DNA of 64,000 nt from Blepharisma stoltei (GCA_914767885.1 CAJZBQ010000013.1:1054001-1118000), one strand, 5' to 3'. Positions 1 through 14,321 are shown, counted from the stretch's first letter. Notes: generated from the letters alone by a model not told the origin. Numbers and translations: made by a program.

Positions 1-345
1 AGCACAAACGAACTTCAACGAAAGATCGGGATATGAAGAGCGTCCATATTAATATCCCATTTGAAACAATTTATTTATCGGAATCAAATATAAGTGAACC
101 AGGTTTTTCTGAACACACAAGAAAAATTAACTGTCCTGCTTGGAATTTTTCCAAATTTTAAAATATTAGGCTAGCACTCTGCATGGACTCTCAATGAATC
201 AGAAAGCTTTATAATAATTTCACATCAATAATAGAAAATCCCTAATTTTAATGTGAAACATTCAGAAGGAGTGCAAGCAGGTCAAGAACTTTTCACATTT
301 GAAGTCTGAAAAGCTTCTGAGAAAGAATTTACTTGAGAAGTTGCT
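1..345 (+). pseudogene. Decayed copy of the MPN-domain gene
   Basis: Bases 1-345 align by eye with about 620-990, part of the MPN-domain gene downstream. The two share phrases such as AAAATATTAGGCT and AATAGAAAATCC. The copy has TAG where the intact gene has the Trp codon TGA after the ILG(W) motif, plus indels, so it cannot be read through. It is a truncated tandem paralogue; its 5' part lies outside the window. Confidence 0.75.
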
Positions 346-522
346 TTTTTAATTTACTTTGCTACCATATAGTCACATATAAATCAATATATTTTAAGTT
401 TTATTAAAAAATTAGAGAAATTATATATTTTAGCAAAGAATAAGAGTGCGTATTTAGCAGAATAAATAATTTATAATAACCTATATATAAACTATAATTA
501 AAAGGGGCTCGATTATAAAATT

Positions 523-2925
523 ATGATAGACACTCAGCAGTCAAGAGCACCTCAAGATATAATTATTCATCCCTCAGTCTTTATCAATATCTTTGAACAC
601 ATGATCAAATATATCTCCAGTAGAAATACATTTCAGCGACAGGTTGGTATACTCCTTGGCTATGAAGAAAATTGTTGTGTTCATATCAATATCTCGTTCG
701 AAGCAATTTGTTTAGAAGGGTCAAATACAAATGAACCAGATATTTCTGCTATTCAAAAAAAATCTTCCAGCCTTCTTGGAATACTCCCAAATTATAAAAT
801 ATTAGGCTGATACTCTACCTATACACTCAGTGAGTCTGAAATGATATTTTATAATAATTTCACTTCTCTAATAGAAAATCCTTTATTATTGGTATGAAAT
901 GACTCACTGGAAATCCCAAAAAATCAAGAGCAATTCTTATTTGGACTCTATAAAATTTGTAAGCACGAACTTAACATGGAAATTTTTTCCGAGCTTATTA
1001 AGATTCCATATACAATTGGAATAAACCAAATAGCTTCTCCTAGTTTTCATAATTTTCCTGTTTTTCCTGATTCCCCTGATTCTCCAATTAAATCTAAAAG
1101 ATTTTTTCAAGAAAATATTTCAACTGACATTTATACAAAGCAAATTAAAGAAATTGAAGGAATCATCTTAAATTCTCTGATCATAACAATTATTAATCAG
1201 TTATGTAAAGGAGATCAAGCTTTATTATTAAATTTATCAAATTTTAATCCCAAAAATTCTCATATGGACATTTATGTAGAATTAACAAGCTTAGAGATTA
1301 ACGACGAACTATTAAGCAAGAAAGTATTTTTTATGAAAAAAACTGTCACAGGCATATCAAAATTTTTAAAAGAACTTAAAGAATCAATAATGAGCATGGA
1401 TTTGAGAGAAACACAGTTTTTAGAAGACAATTTTACAATTATAAAAAGTTGCTTTAATAGTGCAAGCCAACCAGTCATTTTTAAAGAAACAAGATTTTCT
1501 AACATTCAAGGTATTGAAAATTTTATAAGCACTGCAAATGCTTATGACATATTATCAATAATAAATTGCATTACATATGATAAACTAGAAGAGCAATCTA
1601 TATCATTTAAATTCTTATTTAAATGAATCGAAAGTAGCTGGTTACCTTATAGCAAGTTTATACTTAGATTTCTATCTAAAAAAAATACTGAATCGCCTGA
1701 AGCTGAGAAGAAATATTTGATATGAAAATTAAAAAATTGCGATGTTGTCAGAGAATATGAAAATTATGGAAAATGAAATAGCTTGCCTAGAAGTAAATTT
1801 GAAGAATTTTGCTTACTTTGAATATTTGCAGTCAGAAATAAACACCAAATAATTGAAAAATATGAGCATTTAATAAAGGATGTTTACCAAAAAATTCTTG
1901 ACTTCAATGATCCAACAGATGAAGAAATCAATTCATTTTTTTACTTTTTATTTACAATATTATCCAGCTCCAGCTCAGAGCTTTATTGCAATATAGGAGA
2001 ATATATTGATCGTGTAGTAGATAAAATCAGAACAAGGTAAACCTTAAACAGCATTATAAAAATCATTTTAAAACTCAAAGATGAATGCGTATTTAATGAA
2101 AAAGAATTTATTCAGTCTTTAGATTGCATTTTCCCAATATGTAATATGAAAGTCCTTTTAAAAATATTTACTATCAAAGAGGGTTTTGGAGGTAATTTCA
2201 TTTCTCATTATTTAGAAAGACATCTGCAGCTTTCTGAAGATGAGTATCGCCAGCGCGTCAAATACGCATTAGATATCCTAGAAGAATATATATGCCACTA
2301 TAGAAAATATCTTGATATAGCAATCTTAGATAATCTATATGAAAAAGTAAAAATTGAGAATTTTTGAAATGATAATCTATATAAAGATATACTAAAGAGA
2401 CTTACTCAAATACAAATAGAGTCTGGAAGTTATAGCCAAAGCTTCTTAGATAAATATTTTGAAAATTTAACATTGCAAAACCAAGATTCTATTGATTTTA
2501 AAGGTTGAACTGATAATTTTAAAATACTTTTCATCTATATGTTTTTTAGCAAAACTATAGAAGAAAAACAAAGAAAGCAGCAATTAATATTTGAATATAT
2601 CAATAGATTTGCGTCTGATATCTTGATATTTATATCTAATGTAGATATAAATCAAATTTTTTCGATTTTAAAACTTAGCTGCGGACTTATTCCTAATCTA
2701 CAACAATCACTAAGTGAAACCTTTAAGAGAATCATTAATGAAAGCATTCAAGTCCCATACTTGAATTGGCAAAAAGGCACTGGAAAACTAATCGATCTTC
2801 ATGGTGAAATCTTAGAATTAAATTTTGATGAGCCTTGTATCTTAATTCCTGACATGATAAAACACGTTTTTAATAGGATTATCTCATATTTAGATTTTAG
2901 TTTTAGCGACAGTGAAGATATATAA
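523..2925 (+). CDS. MPN-domain protein (MPN-minus type), 795 aa, one 15-nt intron
   Basis: The reading frame is open from ATG 523 to TAA 2923-2925 if TGA is Trp and a 15-nt GT-AG intron (2037-2051) is removed. Residues ~10-140 look like an MPN/JAB1 fold: HPSVF start, QRQVGILLG, then ILGWYST. The HxHx7SxxD metal ligands of active JAMM peptidases are missing, so this resembles the non-catalytic MPN subunits (CSN6, eIF3f, Rpn8 type). The remaining ~650 residues are helical, Lys/Ile/Glu rich and unrecognised, which is unusual because those subunits are only 300-350 aa. A second GT-AG 15-mer ending near 2925 could extend the C terminus by a few codons to TAG 2954. Membership of a particular complex is not claimed. 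Confidence 0.7.
2037..2051 (+). other. 15-nt spliceosomal intron in the MPN gene
   Basis: GTAAACCTTAAACAG. Removing it joins AG|C and keeps the frame open through the next 870 bases; unspliced, TAA at 2038 stops translation. Confidence 0.85.
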
Positions 2926-2958
2926 GACATTATGGATGAGATAGATTTATGATAGGGA

Positions 2959-3423
2959 ATGGAAGCTATGATGGAGGGAGAAATTGAGGGTGAAGAGAAT
3001 TTAGGCGAAATTGGAGATGATCATGGAGACTCTTTTGAAGAAATGAGATTGTGAATCGCTCAGCAAGAAGAAAAAATACTAGATGGAAATGAGCTGATCC
3101 TGGCCACAGGATCAATTAATCAAGCATCAATTGAGGTTATCGTGAGAGAAAAAGAAGACAAAGAAATCTTTGTGTCTGCCAGAGCAGCAGAATTGGTAGA
3201 AGCAATTAAAAGGAAACAAAAAGAGGATGAGAAGCCATGGATGGACGTGAAATCTTATGGGAAAGATGCAATCCTAAATGAAGAAGATGCTGGAGAAACA
3301 ATTGAAGAAAACATCTGGGGAGATGCTTGTGGAGTAAATGAAGAAGATACTGATGGAAAATCTGAAGGTGCGGCGAAAGAAACTAAAATGGAAATCGAAG
3401 GAGAAACTGATGGGAAAAATTAA
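2959..3423 (+). CDS. Acidic low-complexity ORF, possibly part of a decayed gene
   Basis: ATG 2959 opens 154 codons to TAA 3421-3423, with one TGA as Trp. The product is rich in Glu, Asp, Gly and Lys and has no recognised domain. The same frame stays open after the TAA for about 40 further codons of similar composition. It then crosses the LINE insertion site: if the LINE plus one target copy is removed it continues ...ERRLLKQISFDS and stops at about 4397. This may be a longer gene with one inactivating stop, or a base error. Weakly supported as a functional gene. Confidence 0.4.
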
Positions 3424-3540
3424 GGAGAAAATCATAGGGAAACTCATGGAGACACTGAAGAAGAAGCTAGAGGAGAAATCAGAGAAAGAAGTGATGAAAA
3501 GACTGAAGGACTTGAAGCATGGAAGAGAAGGAAGAAATGT

Positions 3541-4375
3541 GAAAGGAGATTATTATTATTATTATTCTTACGGTTTTCGTCCAGCATTTGGACCAACTTT
3601 CCCCTCCAAGTATTTTCTAATTTTAAAAATTTCTCCAATAAACTTCCTTATTTCTTCATTAACTTTCCAAATATGTTCACTATGTTTCAAACGCATAATT
3701 TTGTCAAACCTTCAACCACACAGAATTATTTCGGTAAGACTCAGTAAATAAAAATCCTCCTTCAGTAATTTTTCCATTTCATTTATTAGTTTCACCCTGC
3801 TACTCTCATAAATGTAGCAATTTTCAATGGCATGTACTTCATCCTCAACTTGCTCTCCACAAAATCTGCACTCTGAGCTATCTGCTATATGTCGGACGAA
3901 CCTACAATGATTAGTGAAATTCGATCCAGATCTCAACCCAAAAATTATGCTGACAGCCTTGCTTGTTTCACTAGCACCCTGCAAACATATAGGTAGTTTG
4001 TATCGAACTTCACAATCTGATAAATATCTGTACAGCTCAGTCGTTTTTCACCTTTCAGTTGCCATTCTCTCAATTTTCTTGTCTTCAAATGTCTTTATTA
4101 TTTTAAACAAGTAATTTTCAATATCTACATCCTCCAGCCCATATTTCTCTAAAACTCCCCTATCTCTTTTCGCACGGTAGGAGCTGCTGCTCATTTATTC
4201 TTAGAAGATGTTGGATAAGCGGGTCATTCTTGTGCTTAAGCCTATTTCTAAATGACAGTAACCTCTTGTCCATTCTGTCTCAATGTTTATTAGATTTAGA
4301 TCACCAAGAACTGTTTCGTTACACGCATTCCTATGAGCACCTAATAGCCTTCTTGCATATGAAAGGAGATTATTA
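3541..4375 (-). mobile_element. 5'-truncated LINE (non-LTR retrotransposon) with 15-bp target duplication
   Basis: A perfect 15-bp direct repeat GAAAGGAGATTATTA lies at 3541-3555 and 4361-4375. The minus strand between them has an open frame (about 4195 to 3568) reading TGA as Trp. It carries the zinc-ribbon-like C-terminal motif of LINE reverse transcriptases (CRFCGEQVEDEVHAIENC, then YESSR). The ORF stops at TAA 3568-3570, just before a (TAA)n 3' tail at 3549-3566. Reverse transcriptase is missing, as expected for a 5'-truncated insertion. It lies inside the acidic ORF. Confidence 0.85.
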
Positions 4376-5258
4376 AAGCAAATTTCATTTGATAGTTAAT
4401 TTTAAAAAAACCATAAGGATTTGCTGTGAACTTATTGCTCATTGAATAATGCAATGCGATGTGATGTAAATTTTATATAAATAGCAGCGGAAAAGCTGAA
4501 TAAAATTTAAATTTAAAAGAAAAGCACAAAGAATACAGTTTCTATATTCATGATTAAAGTTTAGTTTATAAATAAACGCATAAAGGCAAATCAAAAATAA
4601 AATATTTAAAAGCTATATGAAAAATATTCATTAAAAACAAATGATGCGAAAAAAACCCAAAAATAATTTTCTTAAGAAAACTTATCAATAATATTGCTAT
4701 TATAATATAAGTGAAAGATTTGGAAATAAATCCAAGTAGAGCAAATGATAAATTACTCCTATTTAAAATCTCAAAGTAATCAATAAATATTTTACATTAT
4801 CAAATCTAAATAAGAGGAATAGTAACAAGATAAGAATTAAAATCTTGATTTCTCAGATTCAATTCAAAATTGGCTTGAATACTTTATCAGAAATTTTTTT
4901 ATTTTATCCCTCGCCCATATTGGGCTATCTTAAGAATATGCCTATAAGTAGAGTTCTTTATATTTAAGCTAATGTTAATGGAAATTATGGCGGACTTCTC
5001 TATATATTTAGTTAATTTAATGCTAATAGTTTGTCATAGAGGATGGATTTCTACCCTAAATTAGGGATTTTTCCAATGGTTTGGCTCGCTCAAGAGGGAG
5101 TTAGAAAATATTGGTTTTAATGGAAATGCAATTGATGATTTGAAAAATGATTTGGATGGAATAACAAAAATGAACTATATAATTTTGATATATCATGTAT
5201 AAATTGAGAAGATTGTAGGCAAAGTGACACAATAGCTAAATATTTGGTGGTGCTTTTT
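4376..5258. other. Intergenic, AT-rich, with a MITE relic
   Basis: No coding stretch seen. Bases ~5054-5101 (AATTAGGGATTTTTCCAATG, then GCTCGCTC...GAGGGAGTTAG) match the right end of MITE family M1; the left end is not recognisable. Otherwise simple AT-rich DNA. Confidence 0.5.
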
Positions 5259-6161
5259 ATGGATATTGGGATTGTTAATATGGAAAAAAATTTAGAATAT
5301 GATGAAGATAATACTGAATTATATAATGAAATAGAAGATTACAGGAAGAGCCAACTTGAAGTTTTCAAGGAATGCCCGAATTGCTTTGCCTTTAAGACCA
5401 TTTTCGACTTGAACAATCATTTTGCTGTACGACAATTGCTTTTATCGAGATTTTTAGGCATTTTTCAATGTTCACTAGATTCGTCTCAACTTAAAGAGGT
5501 TTTATATAACCTCAATAACTATGCTTCAACTGTTGTGATGGAAGAGCCTAAAAGACTGCCTTCATATATAGAAAAAGAATTAAAAGAAGTAATTCATTAT
5601 AAAGCTGCTGCAGCTGCATATAAAAAGCTTGGTATGGACATAGAGATTCTTCATGACCTAAAATACGAATTATTCATATTTCCAATCAGAAGCAAATTTT
5701 TAGGGATTACATTATTTGGTGGCACAGTCTTACTGAATAGTTCATTGTTTGATAGAGATGAAGATTTATCTAGGTGTTTCCAAAAAATTACTTTTGTACA
5801 CGAAATAGCACATTTAATTAGAAGAAGGTCAAACAATGGATTCTATGATGCAAAAATTAAAACACCAAATGTTTCTGGAATGCTGACTCCTGGATCTCCA
5901 GGATATATTAATGCAAATGAGGCAATGATGTGTGATGAAGGAGGCCAACAATTAGAGAGAGAGCTTTTTGGATTTTATGTGACAGAAGTTAATATGAATC
6001 ATATTAAATATATCAATAAAAATGCTAACTGAAATAAAGAACTTCCTGATTTCAAAGATGGTTTGGCTAATATGTTTGATGAAACACTTTTTACCTATCA
6101 TTATTGTAGAGCAGAAGACTTGCTCTATAGAATTGATAGACTCTCACACAGCGAAGCTTAG
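5259..6161 (+). CDS. HEIAH zinc-metalloprotease-like protein, 300 aa
   Basis: ATG 5259 to TAG 6159-6161, with TGA 6030 read as Trp. Near residue 182 is FVHEIAHLIRR, an HExxH zincin motif, followed about 40 residues later by Asp/Glu-rich GGQQLERELFG, where the third ligand could lie. The upstream part is helical with an Ala-rich stretch. No signal peptide is obvious. An alternative Met lies 7 codons in. The family could not be named: it resembles the ImmA/IrrE-type or other minimal zincin layout in motif only. Intact in the germline (no IES). Confidence 0.65.
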
Positions 6162-6420
6162 AAATTTTTAATTAAGGTAATGCAAAATTATAAGAGTAAT
6201 TAATAAACTAAAGTTTATGGAATTAGATTTTAATCATAAAAAATATTTCAATAAAAGAATATATTATTATGACAATAATTTTCCTATAATTATGAAAGAT
6301 CTTATTTTTTGAAAATAGATATAATCAGATATAAATTCTTAATATTAGGTTTTAACTAAAAATAAAAATAACTTTCCACAAGCTTTTCCATTTTAATTCG
6401 CCAGTTTTAATTGTATAAAA

Positions 6421-7865
6421 ATGTGGTCCACACTGCACTCAAAATTACGCTTTTCGAGTGGCAAAAGGCTCAACTCAACATTTCGAGCTTCAGAGATAGT
6501 TATCGACCTCACAAATAATCCTAAAACCATGCCAGCTCTTGACGAAACCTTAATTTTTGGCAAAAAAACAACAGACCACTTATTTTCCGTCGATTGGGAT
6601 GCCAAAAGAGGCTGGCACACGCCTCAAATCACTCCATATCAACCCTTAGTCTTAGACCCCACAAGTTCGTGTTTCCATTATGGAACTGAATGTTTTGAAG
6701 GAATGAAAGCCTACCGGACAGCAACAGGAAAGGTCCTCCTTTTTAGGCCCGAAATGAACGTCCGAAGGCTCCGAAAAAGTGCAGCAGCTTTAGCTTTGCC
6801 TGATTTTGACGGTGAAGAATTCCTCCAATGCATACGAAAATTCGTAGATATTGACAGAAGATGGGTCCCTAATAAAAAAGGATACTCAATGTACATCAGG
6901 CCGACCATGATAGGGACGCACCAACAGTTAGGGGTTACCAAGCCAGGAAAAGCCAAACTTTTTATTGTAAATGCTTTGGTGGGTCCTTATTTCCCTACAG
7001 GTTTTAAGCCAGTCGCCCTTTATTGTGATGAAGCAAGAGTAAGAGCTTGGCCAGGTGGTGTTGGTGATAAAAAAGTGGGAGGAAATTATGGCCCAGGGAT
7101 AGCTTATACAGATGAAATAAATAAGCTCGGGTATCAACAGCTGCTATGGCTTGTAAACGAAAATGTCACAGAGGTAGGGACGATGAATTTCTTTGTCCTT
7201 TGGAAAAATAAAGAAGGAGAAACTGAGCTGATAACAGCTCCACTTGATTCGACAATACTAGAAGGAGTCACCAGAGACTCAATTTTAGCGCTTACTAACA
7301 GCTCCCTCCATCAGCTAGGAAAAATCTCTTTTTTGGGTAAAAACCACCCTGGGAACAAAAATTTTTTAATATATAAATTTTTATATAAAAAACTATTTGA
7401 GATATAAGTTATAATCACTATAATGAAATCTCGAGCTAATTCTGTTGAAATTTTAACAGCTTTATTTTAAAATGTAAATTTTACAAATAAAATTAATTGT
7501 GTTTTTCGAAATTGGATTTCTTTCAATTTTGGGGCTATAAAATTATATATGATTTTTAAAAACCCTTTGATGGAACAAAATAACGGAGGAGTAAGGAATG
7601 GAGTGAGTTTAAAGTGTCAGAAAGATCCTTTACTATTCATGAACTTACTGAAGCTATAGAGCAAGGAAGAGTTATTGAAGCTTTTGGAGCTGGAACTGCA
7701 TGTATTGTATGCCCTGTTAAGAAAATTTTCTATAAAGGGAAGGATTATGAAATCCCTATGAAGCTTGGAAATAGTGGACTGCTCACAAAGAGACTTTTGG
7801 ATCATGTTTTATCGATACAGTATGGAGAAATACAACATCCATGGTCATATCAGGTAGATTATTAA
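6421..7865 (+). CDS. BCAT: Branched-chain amino-acid aminotransferase, mitochondrial type, 382 aa (IES-split)
   Basis: PLP enzyme (fold type IV) that transaminates Leu, Ile and Val with 2-oxoglutarate. Start ATG 6421 gives an Arg/Ser-rich presequence (MWSTLHSKLRFSSGKR), suggesting mitochondrial import. Family motifs in order: YGTECFEGMKAYR, the PLP-lysine region KKVGGNYGPG (~res 218), EVGTMNFFVLW, and EAFGAGTACIVCPV near the C terminus. A 296-bp MITE-type IES (7296-7591) interrupts codons ALT|KEW. Removing it between TA dinucleotides gives ...LALTKEWSEFKVSERS in frame, 383 codons including stop. Without excision the protein ends about 38 residues after the junction. Length matches the eukaryotic family. 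Confidence 0.95.
7296..7591 (+). mobile_element. M1 MITE acting as IES in BCAT
   Basis: TA-bounded, 296 bp, degenerate M1 copy: left end TAACAGCTCCCTCC, centre ATAAGTTATAATCACTATAATGAAATCTCGAGCTAATTCTG (split match), right end AACGGAGGAG|TA. Excision keeping one TA restores BCAT exactly. Confidence 0.9.
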
Positions 7866-7974
7866 ATCTAAACCTAAATCTTAATAATAAATCTACTTTT
7901 TGATGAAAAATTGATAAGACTATGCACATCAAAATTAATTTTTATTTTTGTATAATGTTAACAAAAATAATAAG

Positions 7975-8302
7975 CATATTTAAAAGTTAAGTTAAAAGTT
8001 TATGCTGTCCGTAAGAGAGTAACAGCTAGCTGTCGCCTATCTTGACTCCATTTTCTATTCCCGACCTGAATCGCCTGTCCATGTGATCAGCTCCTTAGGG
8101 CAGAGTGACCGATGATAAGACCATGTGGTAGGCTAGCTCATCTAGTAGGAACAGGAAAACCATTGGGGGAGAAACGAAACTTCCCTTTATCTGAAGGCTT
8201 AATCAAAAAAGTGAAATATACACTTTTTCAGTTTTTTAAGGACAGATCCTACCTGCTCCATAAGAAGTGTGCCTTGAATCCTTCTTCTGCCATATTTAAA
8301 AG
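7975..8302 (+). mobile_element. SINE-like retroposon (family 2) with 12-bp target duplication
   Basis: CATATTTAAAAG occurs at 7975-7986 and 8291-8302. The ~304 bp between them is markedly more GC-rich than its surroundings and shares GGACAGGAAAACC / GGGAGA / CTTCCC / GGTCCTACCTGCTC / AATGCGCCTTGA-type phrases with the copy at 25131-25570. Its 3' end reads CTTCTTCTGCC-AT, like the CCAT tails of the other copies. No ORF of note. Confidence 0.7.
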
Positions 8303-8544
8303 GAATCTGCATGAATGATCCTATTTCCATATATCGCAATACAGAATAAAGCTCGCTAATTATATCTCATCAATAAATATAGCTTTTTACTTCTGTCCAT
8401 TTATTTATCCTATACATGAGCTATTTTTTGTTTTACTATTTCTATTTATCAATTTCTGAGCTTTATTTTCCATTTATTAATATAAATATATATAAATTTT
8501 GCCTTCTTATGCTATAAAAATATTATATCTTTCACAGCTTTATT

Positions 8545-9301
8545 CAATTTAAGCAAATTATGGAGTGGTGTCTTTGGAGACACCGAATACATTAGAATTT
8601 AAATAATGCATCTAGCTGTGTAATTTAAAAAACTATCATATAGGCACCCCAAAAAAATTTTATGGATAATTTAATAGTAAATTTAAGAAAAAATAGAATT
8701 ATGGTTGGTAACTACAAAATTTGGCACGTAGGTATTTGAAAATTAATAAAATAGCCATTTAACAAATTTTAAATAGTTAGTATAAAAGAGAATTTAGTTG
8801 GTAGGAGCCACATTTTGAGATAAAAGCTCTGTTATGACTTTTATAACTCCAAAAAAGATTTATATTAAATTTTAGAGCAAGGTATCTTCCATATGTCTAT
8901 ACTGTTTATTAGGAAAAATTTAGAAGATAATGTACCACTTCTAATATTGCTTACTCCCCCTGTGAGCGAACAAAACCATTTGGAAAAATTCCTATTTTTG
9001 CCCAAAAACCCGCCCTCCGTGAGCGACACAAAATATTTATGAAAAAAAATTGATTTATAAATTTATATATAAATTTTTTTAAAAAAACAATTAACCCCCT
9101 CCTTAAACGAACACAATTTTTTTATTCGCTCACGGAGGTAATGGGAGTTATGATAATTAAATAATTCAAATGAATGCTACTATTTTTTTCTTAAATTTAT
9201 TACTAAATTATACTTAAAATTTTTTCAGTTGCATGGATTTTTAATTTCTAATGTATTCGGTGTCTCTAAAGACCTCACTCCATAATTTGCTTAAATTGCA
9301 G
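8545..9301. mobile_element. TIR element M4 (~757 bp) with a nested M1 copy
   Basis: Left TTTAAGCAAATTATGGAGTG plus GACACCGAATACATTAGAA recurs inverted at 9245-9298. The terminal inverted repeats are at least 120 bp and diverged. No transposase ORF, so it is non-autonomous. An M1 copy sits inside. Confidence 0.75.
8952..9148 (+). mobile_element. M1 MITE, internally deleted, nested in M4
   Basis: TACTCCCCCTGTGAGCGAAC at the left, then CCCGCCCTCCGTGAGCGAC, and an inverted TTCGCTCACGGAGG near the right end. Only ~197 bp, without the AATGAAATCTAGAGC centre. Confidence 0.75.
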
Positions 9302-9373
9302 AACCTCTTTCACATATCAAAGAATTTTTTAATACGTAAAGATGCTTTGAAATAAAATGTCAAATGGGATTAT

Positions 9374-11897
<2,524 letters not shown>

Positions 11898-11908
11898 TTG
11901 TAGCTTAC

Positions 11909-12301
11909 TAACTCCCCCCCCCCCCTCCGTGAGCGAACAAAAAAAATTTTGTTCGCTCACGGAGGGGGGTTAATTTTTTTTTTTAAAAAAAATTTATATA
12001 TAAATTTTATAAAAAATATTTTTTTCGAAATTTAAAAAAATCCTAATTTGCAAAAATTGGGAAGCAAATATTAATTTAATTTGCAAAAATTTATGTTTTA
12101 AAACGCAATTTGTTTAAAATTAAACAGAATTAGCTCTAGATTTCATTATACTAATTATCACTTATATATCAAAATTTTTTTCCATTAAAATTTTTTTTCT
12201 ATTAAAAAAATTTTTGTTCACTCACGGAGGGTGGGTTTTTGGTCAAAAAATGGCGATTTTTCTAATGGTTTTGTTCGCTCACGGAGGGGGGGGGGGGGGA
12301 G
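11909..12301 (-). mobile_element. M1 MITE, full length, 12 bp after the m-AAA stop
   Basis: TAACTCCCCCC...CTCCGTGAGCGAAC at the left as a foldback hairpin; the right end has two tandem inverted copies (GGAGGGTGGGTTTTTGGTC, then GTTCGCTCACGGAGGGG) and GGAG|TA. ~393 bp, no ORF. Confidence 0.9.
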
Positions 12302-12399
12302 TAAGCTTATTAATTAAATAATTTCATATGAAAAAGGTACATATAGAAGTGTTTTATTATGATTTAGTTTTATATCTAATGAAATTCAATCAAAAAAAT

Positions 12400-12819
12400 T
12401 TAATGATGATATATCCCTAATATACAAGACATCCAGGATACTTCTCTCTGAAAGATATAGCTATCACAATACCCGCACCAGTTCTTTCTTACACTTTTTA
12501 TACAGCAATCCAAGCATTGATAACAATTTCTGTGTTTCTCTATAAAAAAGCCTAAAAATGATGAAATTCTTTTACGTGTTTTGCATACTAAACATTCTGA
12601 GATCAATAATCTTGGATAAAAATTCTCAGACATCTCAATGATCATTTTAATGTCATCTGAATTATAATCAATTGAGCAAATTGGGCAGCTTAGTAATTCT
12701 TTGTCAGAAATAGTCTTTTTTAAGCAGTCAAAGCATAAATCGCATCTGCATGGGCATTTTAAAACATTTCTGGGCCTATTGCAAAGCTCGCATATTGCGA
12801 AATTAATACAATTTGCCAT
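12400..12819 (-). CDS. Cys-rich RING-like zinc protein, 139 aa
   Basis: ATG at 12819, TAA at 12400. The N-terminal Cys pattern CELC...CPCRCDLCFDCLKK...CPIC fits a RING-type cross-brace (~res 10-48). A second cluster, CLVC...H..CYQCLDCC...CGYC, occupies residues ~76-118. Probably an E3 ligase-like or protein-binding zinc module; substrate unknown. No IES. Confidence 0.65.
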   Translation of the reverse strand: MANCINFAICELCNRPRNVLKCPCRCDLCFDCLKKTISDKELLSCPICSIDYNSDDIKMIIEMSENFYPRLLISECLVCKTRKRISSFLGFFIEKHRNCYQCLDCCIKSVRKNWCGYCDSYIFQREVSWMSCILGIYHH

Positions 12820-13286
12820 TTGATTTTTATTTTTTATTCACTTTATTTATTTATAATATCAATTCAGTCAATAGCTTGAATTAAAAAATTTCTTTAGCTA
12901 AAACCAAATTTACTTTTTAAAAAATATTCTCATTCTAAATATTTTGATAAATCAGATAAAGTATATCTAGAATTAGCTATTCATCCTTTTTTAAATAATT
13001 TTATTGCTTTTCAAAACTCATTAGCATTTTGGCTTAGCATTATGAATTGGCAATTTTTAAGTATTTTAGAGTTTTAATCTCTGCATATTTTGAGTAAATA
13101 TCATAGCCACTATATTTGATTTTCAATTATGAATTTATTTTTCAGGACGATTATTGATATATTATATAATGCCATAATTAATTATTTAAACAGCAGATAA
13201 TAATTTTTTATAGATATCAGATTTTTACTAATTTAGCAATGAAATTGAAACGGAAAGTATTTCTCTATATTTTGAAAAAATTTTCT
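12820..13286. other. Intergenic, nothing recognised
   Basis: About 470 bp of very AT-rich DNA without a coding frame, RNA gene or repeat that can be supported. Confidence 0.5.
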
Positions 13287-13667
13287 TAAACTCCCCCCCT
13301 CCGTGAGTGAACAAAACCATTAGAAAAAATCGCTATTTTTTGCCCAAAGCCCACCCTCCGTGAGTGAACAAAAATGTTTTTAATAGAAAACATTTTTATG
13401 GAAAAAAATTTTGATATATAGATGATAATTAGTATAATGAAATCTAGAGCTAATTCTGTTTAATTTTAAACGAATTGCTTTTTAAAACATAAATTTTATA
13501 AATTAAATTAATATTTGCTTTCAAATTTTTGCGAATTAGATTTTTTTTAATTTCGAAAAAAAATATTTTTTATAAATTTATATATATAATTTTTTTAAAA
13601 AAAACAAAAATTAACTCCCCTCCGTGAGTGAACAAATTTTTTTGTTCACTCACGGAGGGGGAGGGAG
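13287..13667 (+). mobile_element. M1 MITE, full length
   Basis: TAAACTCCCCCCCTCCGTGA at the left, centre AGTATAATGAAATCTAGAGC, foldback end CTCCGTGAGTGAAC...GTTCACTCACGGAGG, then GGAG|TA. In intergenic DNA. Confidence 0.9.
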
Positions 13668-13920
13668 TAAGCATAATAATAACATTTTATCTCGTTTCCA
13701 GAGCATAAAGCTATTTCCTCTTATTTAGGATTAATTTAATTTAATTTTAAGCCAATAGAAAGGTATTTTAGTGCCATTATTAGAAAATTATTGGCCAGTT
13801 ATTATTACTATTTAGGTTTATTGGATAATTCAAGATTATGCACCATAATGATATTAATTACTAACAAGAGAATTTTGATGTCTAATAATCATTTTAAAGA
13901 AAAACAATACTTGCCATAAA

Positions 13921-14172
13921 ATGCAAGGTACCTCTGAGCAAATTTCAGACAAAAAAATACCAGAAATGAATATTCAACTACCACCACTTTCAGAAATCAA
14001 AACTTTCGAGCTAATAGAAAAAACTGAAGATTCTCCTCCAATCTTCGAATTACCCAAAATCGATATAATAGCCCAGAAATTCGCTTTCCATCATTCTATT
14101 TATCAAATTTTTTTATCCATAAAAAGTCCTAAAACTCTATCTAAAATATTTTCAAAAATGTTATTCCCATAG
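13921..14172 (+). CDS. Small hypothetical protein, 83 aa, possibly IES-truncated
   Basis: ATG 13921 to TAG 14170. Acidic, Pro-rich N-terminal half (LPPLSEIKTFELIEK), basic C terminus; no family recognised. If ~40 bp between TA dinucleotides near 14162-14203 were an IES, the frame would run to about 14323 through an Asn/His-rich segment. That junction is not constrained by homology. Confidence 0.4.
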   Translation: MQGTSEQISDKKIPEMNIQLPPLSEIKTFELIEKTEDSPPIFELPKIDIIAQKFAFHHSIYQIFLSIKSPKTLSKIFSKMLFP

Positions 14173-14321
14173 ATTTCCTAAATTATAATCTCCAAATCTT
14201 TTATATTTAAATACTGATAAATGCTCTTTTTCTTATTATCTCAAATTTAATTGATATTCTTCTAATAATAACAATCATCATCTTTTATTTCACAGAATAC
14301 AAATCGATCTCACTCGTTTCC

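Noticed and set aside
7987-8290. tRNA or other structural RNA gene in the GC-rich segments
   Set aside because: I looked for cloverleaf arms and GGTTCGAATCC-like boxes in the GC-rich inserts and found none that fold convincingly by eye.
11909-12301. CRISPR-like array from repeated CTCCGTGAGCGAAC units
   Set aside because: Units are inverted and direct MITE ends, not regularly spaced repeats with unique spacers; a eukaryotic genome.
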